Assembly: GCF_002019635.1 (NCBI RefSeq)
Contig: NZ_KV917372.1
Location: forward strand, 2,028,290-2,092,289
From: Metabacillus halosaccharovorans
GTDB taxonomy: Bacteria > Bacillota > Bacilli > Bacillales > Bacillaceae
Length of the DNA stretch: 64,000 bases
Reading direction: 5' to 3'
The notes below the pieces were generated by a model that worked only from the letters and a program-made list of their open reading frames with translations, ran no database searches and had not been told where the DNA came from. Positions 14,444-22,508 of the stretch are shown piece by piece (the stretch's first letter is position 1; each line of letters begins with the position of its first letter). The position numbers and the translations under genes are program-made.

Positions 14444-15450
14444 TCCTTCTTTACAAGCTTTTTGCGATCCTTTAAACCTGGCGGCTGCTCAAGCCAATTG
14501 TTATTTATCATGATATCTGCTCCGGTTTTTGCAAATTCTGCAATTTCTACAGAAAGCCTTTCATAATTAACCGCTAAATCCGCCCGTTGGCTTGCTGCTG
14601 CAGCTGTTGCGTAATTACCCGCACCTGCTGCACTAAGCAACGACATTTGAAACATCATTAATTTATCGGAGTATGTTTGTGATGTAGAATCACTTACACA
14701 AACATCAGGAGAACCAGGTGCTAAGATATCACTCTCAGCCAATGTTTTTGTAAAAATTTTTACATGTTTTTTTGAAATCTCACTTCCTCTCATCATATAT
14801 TCCTGTACTTCCTTATTTTGAGATGTCTGTCCAAAACTTAAGCATAATTTACTTCCGACTGAATTGGTTTGGATGTTCATGTATAAATGTGAAATCTCAA
14901 TCGCATTTAATGGCCGTTTTTCTGAAAAAGGATTTAAACCACTAAGATATTTTTTCGTCTCCACATAATCACTGTCCTCTGGTACTTCTATGTACGGTGG
15001 TTTGACATAAAAGCCTTTTTTGTCAGCAATTTCAAGGGTGGAGTTATATAAATCTGCCGCCTTTTTCAAACACTCCGTGAAGAAATGCCTTGTATCTTCT
15101 CGTACACACATAGCCAAACAACCTGAATACCCCAGCATGGCCACCTTTGACATGTGATTAATATAGATAAGGATAAATGTGTCGGAGTATAATTTTTGTG
15201 CATTTGTATATATGTCTTCATTTGTAAATCCAACTGGTTTTGCATATTTATGTTTCTGGAAAAATTCTGTTAAAAAATTCAAATTATGATTCGCCAGTTC
15301 ATAAGATTGCTGGACCCCTGTTTTTATTTCACTCTCCTCTATATCTCTAAGCATATGTGATAACATCGTCTTCACCATGCTCTCATTCATATAGGTCGTC
15401 CAAAGTGATGCAATTTCAGTTGAGGTAAGTATGTTATAATCCTCAGACAC
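14437..15450 (-). CDS. DUF3231 protein, ferritin-like, spore-associated family
   Basis: A 337-residue protein built of two similar helical halves, each with an LTSTEIASLWTTYMNES- or LNAIEISHLYMNIQTNS-type start, characteristic of DUF3231. The helices resemble the ferritin-like fold of coat protein F relatives. Such proteins are largely confined to spore formers; their function is not established. Start is GTG at 15450, eight bases after AAGGAGG. It is monocistronic and convergent with yjcF. Confidence 0.8.
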   Translation of the reverse strand: MSEDYNILTSTEIASLWTTYMNESMVKTMLSHMLRDIEESEIKTGVQQSYELANHNLNFLTEFFQKHKYAKPVGFTNEDIYTNAQKLYSDTFILIYINHMSKVAMLGYSGCLAMCVREDTRHFFTECLKKAADLYNSTLEIADKKGFYVKPPYIEVPEDSDYVETKKYLSGLNPFSEKRPLNAIEISHLYMNIQTNSVGSKLCLSFGQTSQNKEVQEYMMRGSEISKKHVKIFTKTLAESDILAPGSPDVCVSDSTSQTYSDKLMMFQMSLLSAAGAGNYATAAAASQRADLAVNYERLSVEIAEFAKTGADIMINNNWLEQPPGLKDRKKLVKKDI

Positions 15451-15603
15451 TTATACGCCTCCTTCTACAATTAAGAATTTTTTAATATTCTTTCCTTCCA
15501 TTCCTTTTTTTATTTCAATCATTTCTCTCATATTTCTTTAGTATAAAAACAATTATGACGCTAAAGATACTATATATGGACTTGTGTGACGGAGGTTTTG
15601 AAT

Positions 15604-16278
15604 ATGCATTTTGGACAAATAACAATTGAACTTATCTTTGGATTTATTGCTCTCTTTGTTATCACAAGAATATTAGGAAAAACACAAATTACACAAATTA
15701 CAACATTTGACTTTATCTCTGCCCTTGTTTTAGGTGAATTGGTCGGGAATGCCGTTTTTGATGATCAAGTTAGTATTGCTGAAATATTTTATGCTGTTTT
15801 CATTTGGGGACTTCTCATTTTCATCTTAGAAATAATTACGCAAAAGTGGAGTAAAACTAGGGGATTTCTTGAAGGAAAGCCAACCATTATTATTAGAGAG
15901 GGAAAAATACTAAGAGACAGCTTAAAAAAGTGTAAACTTGACATTAATCAATTGCAGCATTTAATTCGATCTAAGGGTGTATTCTCGATTAGGGAGCTGG
16001 ATTATGCTGTCCTTGAAACAGATGGTACCGTCAGTATTCTTAAAAAAGCAGAATTCGAAAATCCAACAAAGTCAGATCTTCAAGTGAATCAGGAAAAAGT
16101 TCACATCCCCATTACAATTATTAGCGATGGAAAAGTTTTAAAAGATAACTTAATTGAAGCTGGTTTTAATTACAATTGGCTTGAGCAGCAATTAAAGCAA
16201 CAGAATATTTTTCGGACAGAGGAAGTTCTCTATGCAGAGTGGTTAGAAGGGAAAGGGTTACATGTACAATCTTTCTAA
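15604..16278 (+). CDS. DUF421 (YetF-like) membrane protein
   Basis: A 224-residue protein with about three N-terminal membrane helices (IELIFGFIALFVITRILG onward) and two soluble DUF421 subdomains (EGKPTIIIREGKILRDSLKK and DGKVLKDNLIEAG). DUF421 proteins such as YetF form membrane assemblies in spore formers; their roles are only partly known. The ATG at 15604 is chosen because GGAGGT ends seven bases before it; an in-frame GTG at 15586 lies ahead of that site. A second DUF421 gene is at 20216-20929. It stands alone and is followed by a bidirectional terminator. Confidence 0.85.
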   Translation: MHFGQITIELIFGFIALFVITRILGKTQITQITTFDFISALVLGELVGNAVFDDQVSIAEIFYAVFIWGLLIFILEIITQKWSKTRGFLEGKPTIIIREGKILRDSLKKCKLDINQLQHLIRSKGVFSIRELDYAVLETDGTVSILKKAEFENPTKSDLQVNQEKVHIPITIISDGKVLKDNLIEAGFNYNWLEQQLKQQNIFRTEEVLYAEWLEGKGLHVQSF

Positions 16279-16282
16279 ATTG

Positions 16283-16322
16283 AAAAAGGGATTGTTTCCA
16301 ATTGGAACCAATCCCTTTTTCC
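16283..16322. terminator. Bidirectional terminator
   Basis: AAAAAGGGATTG and CAATCCCTTTTT with a TTTCCAATTGGAAC centre that can also fold. Confidence 0.85.
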
Positions 16323-16325
16323 TAT

Positions 16326-16571
16326 CTAAACATATTCATTCAAGTGATTTCCTTTTCCTGTATATGTTGCTATGTATTTATTCTGCTTCATTTTATCCTT
16401 TAAAATATCTGCAAACTTTTGTTGTTCTGCCTGTGGACTTTCCCGGAGATGACGAGTATTCAATGTGATTGCGGATGTTGGCAAAACATGTGCATAATGT
16501 TGTTGAACTGAGACAGATCGATTAGCGTATTGAGTGTATGTATCATGTTGTATCGGTAAGATATATCCCAT
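16326..16571 (-). CDS. Small hypothetical protein beginning MGYILPIQ
   Basis: An 81-residue protein. The ATG at 16571 follows AAGGAG by seven bases; an in-frame GTG at 16580 overlaps that site and is rejected. It opens MGYILPIQHDTYTQYANR, a beginning I associate with small uncharacterised Bacillus proteins, and ends with a basic, soluble tail. There is no signal peptide or membrane segment. It is convergent with the DUF421 gene and divergent from yjcD. Function unknown. Confidence 0.6.
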   Translation of the reverse strand: MGYILPIQHDTYTQYANRSVSVQQHYAHVLPTSAITLNTRHLRESPQAEQQKFADILKDKMKQNKYIATYTGKGNHLNEYV

Positions 16572-16746
16572 TTTTATCACTCCTTATTCTTTATTTCCCA
16601 TATCTTTGGAAGGTTAAACCATTTTCTTTCACTTTTCGTTCAGTTCTCGTTCTGTTATCATAGATTTTGTCGCTTCATTTATTCGCTTATACTAACTTTC
16701 TATATACATACGATGAAATATCCTATTTTAAGGGAGGAGGACAACA

Positions 16747-19026
16747 ATGAATTCAGCAAAAATGAACGAATCAATCATCTCCTTAACACAATTACCTCAG
16801 CAGGAAATCCAAAGAATACATGAAGAATCCTTAAAAGAAGCTGTTGTTTGCAGGTGCTGCGGAAAACCGGTGAAGCTGTATTTAGGCATTAACCATCCTC
16901 CCTATTTTTATCACTCAAACAGAGAATTAAATGAAACATGCCAGAAGCAATTTCATATCGATTTTCCGCAGCAAGAAGAAACACCTACTCATGAAACAAC
17001 AACAGAGAACGACTCTGAGCACAATGGGTTTCGGTTACCAAAATCCAGAAGTATTGCTACAGCTGATAAAAAAGAAACAACAAAATGGCGTGAACCAAAA
17101 ACGCTAAAAGGGAGAACTCCTTTTTCAGTAAAAGTAAAAGCTCCTGCGTCCCTATTGGGCATTCCACTGGATGTGGAACAAAAAGAAGCTGTCACAACGA
17201 CTGAAGGACCTTTGCTTATTTTAGCTGGTGCCGGTAGTGGAAAAACACGTGTATTAACAACAAGAGCTTTATACATGATTGAAGAAAAAAAGATTTCACC
17301 TACATCGATGATGCTTGTCACCTTTACAGCAAAGGCCGCAAAAGAAATGCAGCAACGGCTTATTGCAAACTCTTCTGTCCAGGCTGCAAAGCTTAATCAA
17401 TTGGTCATTGGAACATTTCATAGTATCTTTTATAAAATCCTTATCCACCACGATCGTGAGAAGTGGAATAGCCGACACCTGTTAAAATGGGATTGGCAAA
17501 AGGAAAGCTATCTAAAAGCCTCCTGCAGAGAATTAGGAATTGTTGAAAAGGACTTTCCATTTGACCAAGCAATCCAACAAATCGGTTATTGGAAAAATAC
17601 AATGCAAATGCCCCAGTGTTTAAAGCCTGCTGATGATTGGGAGCAAACCGCACTCACTCTTTATAGAGAATACGAGGATCAAAAACAACAGCGCGGTCAA
17701 TTTGACTTCGATGATATGCTTGTAAAATGCTATGAGCTACTAAATGAAAATCCTGATCTTTTATCCTCTTATCAACAACGGTTTCAGTATTTTTTAATTG
17801 ATGAATTTCAGGATATTAATCCTGTCCAATATAAGCTTATTAAGCTATTATCAAGTCATACTAACAATCTATGCGGTGTCGGTGATGATGATCAAACTAT
17901 TTATAGTTTTAGAGGCAGTCAACCGTCATTTATTTTAAATTTCAAACAAGAATACCCATTAGCAAAAGTGATTACACTCTCTGCTAATTATCGTTCTGAT
18001 CATCAAATTGTCTCAACAGCAAATGATGTTATATCAAAAAATAAACAAAGACTCAGCAAGCAAATGATCGCTCAATATGAAACGCCACACTCACCTGTTG
18101 CTTTTTTTCCATATGATGAAGAGGAAGAAGCTACAATGATTCTGCAAGATATGAAGGAGAAAATTGAAGCAGGAGCAAAACCCGAAGAATTTGCCGTTTT
18201 ATATCGTACACATACAGGTGGACGAGCAATATTTGAACGATTTGTTCAATCAAGCATTCCTTTTACTATTGAAAAAGGACAATCATCCTTTTATGAAAGA
18301 AAAATAGTACGTGGTATTTTATCCTATCTTCGCCTAAGTATGAACTCTGATGACAGCTCCGCCATAACGGAGTTGATACGCGCTTTATTTTTAAAACAAT
18401 CGGTTCTCAATGATGTCAAAGCTTTATCCATCCTGCATGACTGCTCACTTGTTGAAGCTCTGCTGCATGTAAATGGACTGCCTGCATTTCAAAAAGCAAA
18501 GCTAAAGAAAATCATCCCAAGGATCAACTCTCTTCAGTATGAAAAACCGGCTGTTGCATTAACGATCATTGAAAAAGATTTAGGCTTTGTTGATTACTTA
18601 AAGAAGCAAGGTAATGAAGGAAATGCAATGGAAAAGGGCTCAGATGACTTGAATGATTTAAAGGTAGTTGCGAAGAAATTCATGACTGTTACTGATTTTC
18701 TCCAGCATGTTGACCATATGATTGTGACACAGCAATCATTAAAAACATCAACACAGGAATCCGGAGTCCAGCTTATGACGATACACCGGTCAAAAGGCCT
18801 TGAATTTAAATATGTCTATGTATTAGGTGTTGTCGACGGCTCTTTACCACATGATTTCGCTTTGGAGTCGGCTCGAAAGGAAAAGTTCGAACACCTTGAG
18901 GAAGAAAGAAGATTACTTTATGTAGCGATGACGCGGGCAAAAGAACATTTATATTTGTCTGTTCCCTCTTATCGGAGAGGTCGAAAGGCTGTCCCTTCCC
19001 GGTTTATACGAGGAATGATGAAATAA
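16747..19026 (+). CDS. yjcD: UvrD/Rep-family ATP-dependent helicase YjcD
   Basis: A 759-residue superfamily 1A helicase. Walker A AGAGSGKT lies at about 160-167, LVTFTAKAAKEM is motif Ia, DEFQDINPVQ is motif II, GDDDQTIYSFRG motif III, ANYRS motif IV, TIHRSKGLEFKYVYV motif V and LLYVAMTRAKEHLYL motif VI. All motifs look intact. The first 150 residues are an extension with a putative zinc finger (C35, C37, C38, then YFYHS and ETCQ) resembling the N terminus of CoiA. It probably unwinds DNA 3' to 5' in repair or recombination. Start ATG at 16747 behind GGGAGGAGG. A periodic TTGCA array and a terminator follow. Confidence 0.92.
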   Translation: MNSAKMNESIISLTQLPQQEIQRIHEESLKEAVVCRCCGKPVKLYLGINHPPYFYHSNRELNETCQKQFHIDFPQQEETPTHETTTENDSEHNGFRLPKSRSIATADKKETTKWREPKTLKGRTPFSVKVKAPASLLGIPLDVEQKEAVTTTEGPLLILAGAGSGKTRVLTTRALYMIEEKKISPTSMMLVTFTAKAAKEMQQRLIANSSVQAAKLNQLVIGTFHSIFYKILIHHDREKWNSRHLLKWDWQKESYLKASCRELGIVEKDFPFDQAIQQIGYWKNTMQMPQCLKPADDWEQTALTLYREYEDQKQQRGQFDFDDMLVKCYELLNENPDLLSSYQQRFQYFLIDEFQDINPVQYKLIKLLSSHTNNLCGVGDDDQTIYSFRGSQPSFILNFKQEYPLAKVITLSANYRSDHQIVSTANDVISKNKQRLSKQMIAQYETPHSPVAFFPYDEEEEATMILQDMKEKIEAGAKPEEFAVLYRTHTGGRAIFERFVQSSIPFTIEKGQSSFYERKIVRGILSYLRLSMNSDDSSAITELIRALFLKQSVLNDVKALSILHDCSLVEALLHVNGLPAFQKAKLKKIIPRINSLQYEKPAVALTIIEKDLGFVDYLKKQGNEGNAMEKGSDDLNDLKVVAKKFMTVTDFLQHVDHMIVTQQSLKTSTQESGVQLMTIHRSKGLEFKYVYVLGVVDGSLPHDFALESARKEKFEHLEEERRLLYVAMTRAKEHLYLSVPSYRRGRKAVPSRFIRGMMK

Positions 19027-19074
19027 GTTAGAAAACAGCTGCTCTAAGTCTGATTTCATTTACAAAATCAGCTC

Positions 19075-19190
19075 ATGTTTGCAGACTTCCACTAGTTTTT
19101 TGCAGATTTCAAATTTTTTTTGCAAGTTTGACTTATATTCTTGCAAATTCTTAATCTATTTTGCAAAAGAGAGTTTTTTTTGCAGAACTT
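19075..19190 (+). repeat. Six-unit TTGCA array downstream of yjcD
   Basis: TGCA occurs at 19080, 19101, 19121, 19142, 19162 and 19181, i.e. spacings of 21, 20, 21, 20 and 19. Most units have a T run of two to eight before GCA and R-A/T-rich sequence after it (TTTGCAGATTT, TTTGCAAGTTT, TTGCAAATTC). It lies between the yjcD stop and a bidirectional terminator. An array of the same size, phase and orientation follows trpS. Confidence 0.85.
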
Positions 19191-19207
19191 AATTTTCTAA
19201 CCTACTA

Positions 19208-19240
19208 CAAAGGGTCTGACCATAAGTCAGACCCTTTTTC
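19208..19240. terminator. Bidirectional terminator between yjcD and spoVIF
   Basis: AAAGGGTCTGAC-CATAA-GTCAGACCCTTT with T runs on both strands (shorter on the minus strand). Confidence 0.9.
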
Positions 19241-19243
19241 TGT

Positions 19244-19498
19244 TTATTTCTTATTTATCATTTTAGAAATCGTATTAAAATCCAATTTCTCATTTCCGTT
19301 AACAATAGAGTTAACGATTTTATCTTCCATTTGCTTGTTAACTGGTTTATTGGCAATCTTAGAAACTCGTTGAATGACGCTGCGTACTGTTTTTTCATCT
19401 TTAAAGTTTGCACCTTGTAATGAGTTAGCTAATGAGAAAATATCATTCATGTTAACGCCGGTTTTTCCTTCAAGATTCTTAAAGAATTTGCTATCCAT
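19244..19498 (-). CDS. spoVIF: Stage VI sporulation protein F
   Basis: An 84-residue protein matching the SpoVIF (YjcC) pattern: MDSKFFKNLEGKTGVNMNDI, the NFKDEKTVRSVIQRVSKIAN core and a DFNTISKMI end. In B. subtilis SpoVIF is made in the mother cell and stabilises GerE, so it helps late coat gene expression. That is consistent with the cotVWX-cotYZ cluster a few kilobases away. ATG at 19498 is preceded by AAGGAGG. It is soluble, has no cysteine and lies between two repeat regions. Confidence 0.93.
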   Translation of the reverse strand: MDSKFFKNLEGKTGVNMNDIFSLANSLQGANFKDEKTVRSVIQRVSKIANKPVNKQMEDKIVNSIVNGNEKLDFNTISKMINKK

Positions 19499-19586
19499 TT
19501 TCCCGCCTCCTTAATTCATGATATATCGTATGGAATTCCATCTAAAATGTGATAGGAAATTCGTCTTTTTAATAAAATTCAAGTTA

Positions 19587-19712
19587 GAAAAGCACAAGCG
19601 CCTTGATCAGACCCGACAGGCATAAGACGATTTGGAATAGAAGGCGTTCTTTGCCTTCAATTCCAAATTGGCTTATGACCCCGAGGGTCTAGGCGCTGGA
19701 GCTAGACACCTA
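19587..19712. repeat. Long-hairpin repeat, family B copy 2
   Basis: Same layout as 11477-11602: AAGCGCC...GGCGCT ends, GACCC/GGGTC where copy 1 has GCCCC/GGGGC, and TTGGAAT/ATTCCAA where copy 1 has AATGAAT/ATTCATT. The paired substitutions keep the stem. It occupies most of the gap between spoVIF and the YjcZ-like gene. Confidence 0.8.
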
Positions 19713-19796
19713 TACTAAGTAAAAACTTTATTAAAAAGACGAAAGTACGAGCAGCCTACCATGCTCGTACTTGGTTCGTCATTAAAGCTTCACACA

Positions 19797-19928
19797 TTAG
19801 TTATAAAAAGATGCACCAACAATGATTAAAAGAATGAACAATACAACGATTAATACGAAAGTACTTCCGTAGTATCCGCCACCGCCATAACCATAGTTAC
19901 CACCACCGTAGCCGTAACCCATGAGCAT
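19797..19928 (-). CDS. YjcZ-family small sporulation membrane protein
   Basis: A 43-residue protein: a Gly/Tyr-rich start ([20 protein letters not shown]), then one hydrophobic helix ([15 protein letters not shown]) and a short end. This is the typical YjcZ/YuaB-like miniprotein pattern annotated as sporulation protein in Bacillus. AGGAGGTG lies just before the ATG at 19928; a second ATG at 19922 is also possible. It is short enough to be missed by size-limited gene finders. Confidence 0.8.
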   Translation of the reverse strand: MLMGYGYGGGNYGYGGGGYYGSTFVLIVVLFILLIIVGASFYN

Positions 19929-20015
19929 AAGCACCTCCTCTACCCTAACTTCTTTATAATCTATGTAGGTATTGAGAAAACGGTGTGGACGAATAACAGT
20001 GTTTCTGCCTTAATT

Positions 20016-20219
20016 TCACTTTGATTTTGACTTCACCCATTTTTCATATTCTATTGCTGCGCTCTCCATTCGATATTCAAAATCTTCTGTTGTTTGGTCT
20101 AATGTTTTTAATTGGTCATGCAGTTCAGCCAATTTCACATCTTCTCCAGATTGAATCCGATCATGCTTTTTCATAGTAGAATTCAGCCATCCTTCAAAAA
20201 ACAGCTCTAAAATATTCAT
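20016..20219 (-). CDS. Small coiled-coil protein encoded with a DUF421 gene
   Basis: A 67-residue acidic helical protein, with heptad-like spacing in AELHDQLKTLDQTTEDFEYR suggesting a short coiled coil. Its start overlaps the stop of the DUF421 gene by four bases (ATGA), so the two are translationally coupled. It has no membrane segment. A partner role for the DUF421 protein is inferred from this coupling only. I do not recognise the family. Confidence 0.65.
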   Translation of the reverse strand: MNILELFFEGWLNSTMKKHDRIQSGEDVKLAELHDQLKTLDQTTEDFEYRMESAAIEYEKWVKSKSK

Positions 20220-20929
20220 TTTTTCTCTCCTGTTTCCGGCTTTTTTAGTTCATCATCATAGTAATCTGCATATAGATTCCCATCAGAGTCGAGTTGAGCA
20301 AGAAATACATCCTTCACATTTCTTTTTTTCTCCTTCAACTTACTCCTCACCCAATCTAAACTATAGCCACCCTCATAAATAGCACTTTCTAAGTAGTTTC
20401 CATCCATAATGACCGTTAACGGTGTTTTCTGTTTTGGCCCTTCTCCGAAAAAGTCTTCCCATTTTGTTGGCTGCTTTTCTTTTTTTAATAAAACACTTAG
20501 CTCTCCATTCGTCTCTAATATGGCAAATTCAACATCAGAAACTTGAAAGATATTTTTCTTGCGCAGCTGTTCAAGTAATTCATCTGTACTATATTTTTCG
20601 TACTTTAGATTTCCTTCTAAGATTTTCCCATCCTGAATAAACGTAGTTGCTTTTCCTTCAACAACATCCCGAAACTTCTTACTTTTAAGCGAGATATGAG
20701 ATATGACAAGGGGAAATAACGTCCATATTAAGATAGAAACCACTCCGTTCAAGATATTTAATTCAATATCCATCGTGATGGTTCCCGCAATATCTCCTAC
20801 TGTTATGCCAACAATATATTCAAAAAAAGATAATTTGGATAATTGCTTTTTCCCAAGTAACTTCGTAATAAAAAAAAGGCCACCAATGATGCAAAAAGAA
20901 CGAATGACAACTTCAATCCAATCTGGCAT
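20216..20929 (-). CDS. DUF421 (YetF-like) membrane protein
   Basis: A 237-residue protein with about three N-terminal helices (VVIRSFCIIGGLFFITKLLG and following) and two DUF421 subdomains (EGKATTFIQDGKILEGNLKY; PLTVIMDGNYLESAIYEGG). It ends with an acidic tail. Start at 20929 behind GGGAGA. It is the second DUF421 protein in the window and differs clearly from the one at 15604-16278, so the two are not a recent duplication. It overlaps the downstream small coiled-coil gene by four bases. Confidence 0.85.
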   Translation of the reverse strand: MPDWIEVVIRSFCIIGGLFFITKLLGKKQLSKLSFFEYIVGITVGDIAGTITMDIELNILNGVVSILIWTLFPLVISHISLKSKKFRDVVEGKATTFIQDGKILEGNLKYEKYSTDELLEQLRKKNIFQVSDVEFAILETNGELSVLLKKEKQPTKWEDFFGEGPKQKTPLTVIMDGNYLESAIYEGGYSLDWVRSKLKEKKRNVKDVFLAQLDSDGNLYADYYDDELKKPETGEKK

Positions 20930-21014
20930 ATAACTATCTCCCTAACTTTTGAAATAATAACTTAATTTAGTATGTGGATATATATGTAAATATATGTAAT
21001 ATGTTTTTTACCAT

Positions 21015-21049
21015 TAAAAAGAGACTACCAATTATGTAAAGTAGTCTCT
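21015..21049 (-). terminator. Terminator of the small Cys-Gly tail gene
   Basis: On the minus strand GAGACTAC and GTAGTCTC around 12 nt, followed by TTTTTAATGG. Confidence 0.8.
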
Positions 21050-21069
21050 CCATTCAAACCTATTAAAAG

Positions 21070-21195
21070 CTACACACGTTTATTTTTCTTTCCACAGCCG
21101 CAGCCACTCTTTTTTACCTTTTTAGGTTTTGACACAGAGATCGATTGATTCGAGTTAGTCGGTCTTCCGGAAGGATTAAAGTTTGCCTTTTTCAT
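21070..21195 (-). CDS. 41-residue basic protein with a CGCG tail
   Basis: Reads MKKANFNPSGRPTNSNQS, a lysine-rich middle, then SGCGCGKKNKRV at the C terminus. The ATG at 21195 follows GGTGGGA and a terminator lies just after the stop, which supports a real gene too short for common gene callers. The basic composition and Cys-Gly-Cys-Gly end suggest a spore coat-type or metal-binding miniprotein, and its neighbours (yjcA, cot genes) are spore genes. I do not recognise a family. Confidence 0.65.
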   Translation of the reverse strand: MKKANFNPSGRPTNSNQSISVSKPKKVKKSGCGCGKKNKRV

Positions 21196-21337
21196 GATTA
21201 TCCCACCTTCCTATCGATTTAATATAGCTTTTAGACGTTATGCAGAAGAAGTCAGTTGTTCTTTTTACAGTCTGCAGTCATTTAGCATCTATATCTCATC
21301 TTATGTGTAATTGCTTTTATGTTTCTATGTGTTTTGC

Positions 21338-21688
21338 CTATTCTATTAGTTTCCCTACGATAGATTCAATGATTCCGGCTAAGCCTGCAATGGCTAAAAT
21401 CACAAGTAATGGTTCGGCACCTATTGGCCAAAACCACCACAATCCGCATAAAAAGGCTGTACACCAGACCCCTGTACACCAATAACAACTTAATAATTCA
21501 CCGATCCATGCTCGTATTCCTTTTCCTTTAATTTCAATATAAATTTCGGTTTCACCGTTTTCGTTTATCTCTTCAATTTCACGATGGAATGGACTGCGAA
21601 TAAAGGAGGTGATTTTATCGAAAACCATTAATCTCGTTAACCGAAAAGATGCCAATGCAATGATCAAAAATTCTACCCATGTGATCAT
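21338..21688 (-). CDS. yjcA: Sporulation protein YjcA (DUF1360)
   Basis: A 116-residue membrane protein with an N-terminal helix (VEFLIIALASFRLTRLMVFD), a soluble middle and a C-terminal pair of hydrophobic segments starting at the conserved LLSCYWCTGVWCTAF cysteine motif. DUF1360 proteins such as B. subtilis YjcA are expressed during sporulation; the mechanism is unknown. ATG at 21688 has AAAGGTGG upstream, with further G-rich sequence immediately before the start. It is divergent from cotV, as in B. subtilis. Confidence 0.85.
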   Translation of the reverse strand: MITWVEFLIIALASFRLTRLMVFDKITSFIRSPFHREIEEINENGETEIYIEIKGKGIRAWIGELLSCYWCTGVWCTAFLCGLWWFWPIGAEPLLVILAIAGLAGIIESIVGKLIE

Positions 21689-21995
21689 CCCCTCCCACCT
21701 TTCTAATCATAATCTTTATACATTATGAAGGCATTTTTATTTTATGAACTTGGACATGTTAATTTTTTTATGTATAGGCCAAATCCCTAAACAGTCATTT
21801 GTCCATCAGCATTTATAAGAAAAATGGGTGCAAACCTGTATGTTTGCCTCATTCAAAACCTAGTGAATCTGCATTATATACAAGTAAAAGGGAACACAGC
21901 ATACCTCACGATTTCTTTCCTCCCTAAACGTCCCATCGTAACGGTTAATCGTTGTGTCCCCTTTTTACCTCTTATCGTGAAAGGAGTGAATTTGG
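21689..21995 (+). promoter_or_regulatory. Divergent yjcA/cotV promoter region with a GerE-like box
   Basis: AAATGGGT at 21822-21829 fits the core of the GerE consensus (RWWTRGGY), and CATTATATA about 60 nt later resembles a sigma-K -10 element. The same AAAAATGGGTG string recurs upstream of cotX. GerE and sigma-K control of the homologous cot genes is established in B. subtilis; the sites here are matched by eye only. Confidence 0.4.
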
Positions 21996-22418
21996 ATGTC
22001 AACTAGATGGTCTGCCTTAGATGATTGCAAATGTAAGCATGATAAAACTAGCCCAACACAAGATGCGGTTCAAACAAATGAGACAGTTCAAGTTTCAGAG
22101 GAATTTATCCACATTAAAGATTCCTGCAACGTTGATATTAAATCAACAGACACACAAGTAGCTGTTTCATTACAAGCAGCAATTCAAGTAGCGATTGCAT
22201 TAGTTATTAACTTAACAATTGCTGACAGCGCCCGTGCTGAACAAGTAACTCAGGATTTACTACAAAACTCTGTTATTAGGCAAGCAAATAAACAAAAAGT
22301 AATCATTGAGAATTCCCGTGACGTTAAGATTACAACAACTGATACAGATGTAGCCATTTCTCTCCAGGTTCTAATTCAAATTTTACTAGCATTGTTAGTA
22401 TCAATTGATATCCTATAA
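21996..22418 (+). CDS. cotV: Spore crust protein CotV (CotX-domain)
   Basis: A 140-residue protein. After a short polar head it contains two copies of one pattern: DSCNVDIKSTDTQVAVSLQ with the following hydrophobic segment (about 43-80) and NSRDVKITTTDTDVAISLQ with its segment (about 105-140). This is the CotX domain, which mediates assembly of the insoluble outermost spore layer. The first copy is almost identical to that in CotX downstream. AAAGGAGTGA precedes the ATG. It heads cotV-cotW-cotX. Assignment as cotV rather than another CotX paralogue rests on position. Confidence 0.85.
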   Translation: MSTRWSALDDCKCKHDKTSPTQDAVQTNETVQVSEEFIHIKDSCNVDIKSTDTQVAVSLQAAIQVAIALVINLTIADSARAEQVTQDLLQNSVIRQANKQKVIIENSRDVKITTTDTDVAISLQVLIQILLALLVSIDIL

Positions 22419-22508
22419 AACTACCAGAGATAAATAAAAAATCTTTATGGGGAAGGGGTCGCTATGCGCTATTTCCCCTATCCATTTATGTTATGGAGGT
22501 GAATGACA

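Noticed and set aside
19075-19190. CRISPR array
   Set aside because: The repeated part is only about 6-8 bases, the period is 20 nt and no cas genes are near; it does not fit repeat-spacer architecture.
15604-20929. Recent duplication of DUF421 genes
   Set aside because: The two proteins share the fold but differ throughout and are in opposite orientation with different partners; old paralogues are more likely.
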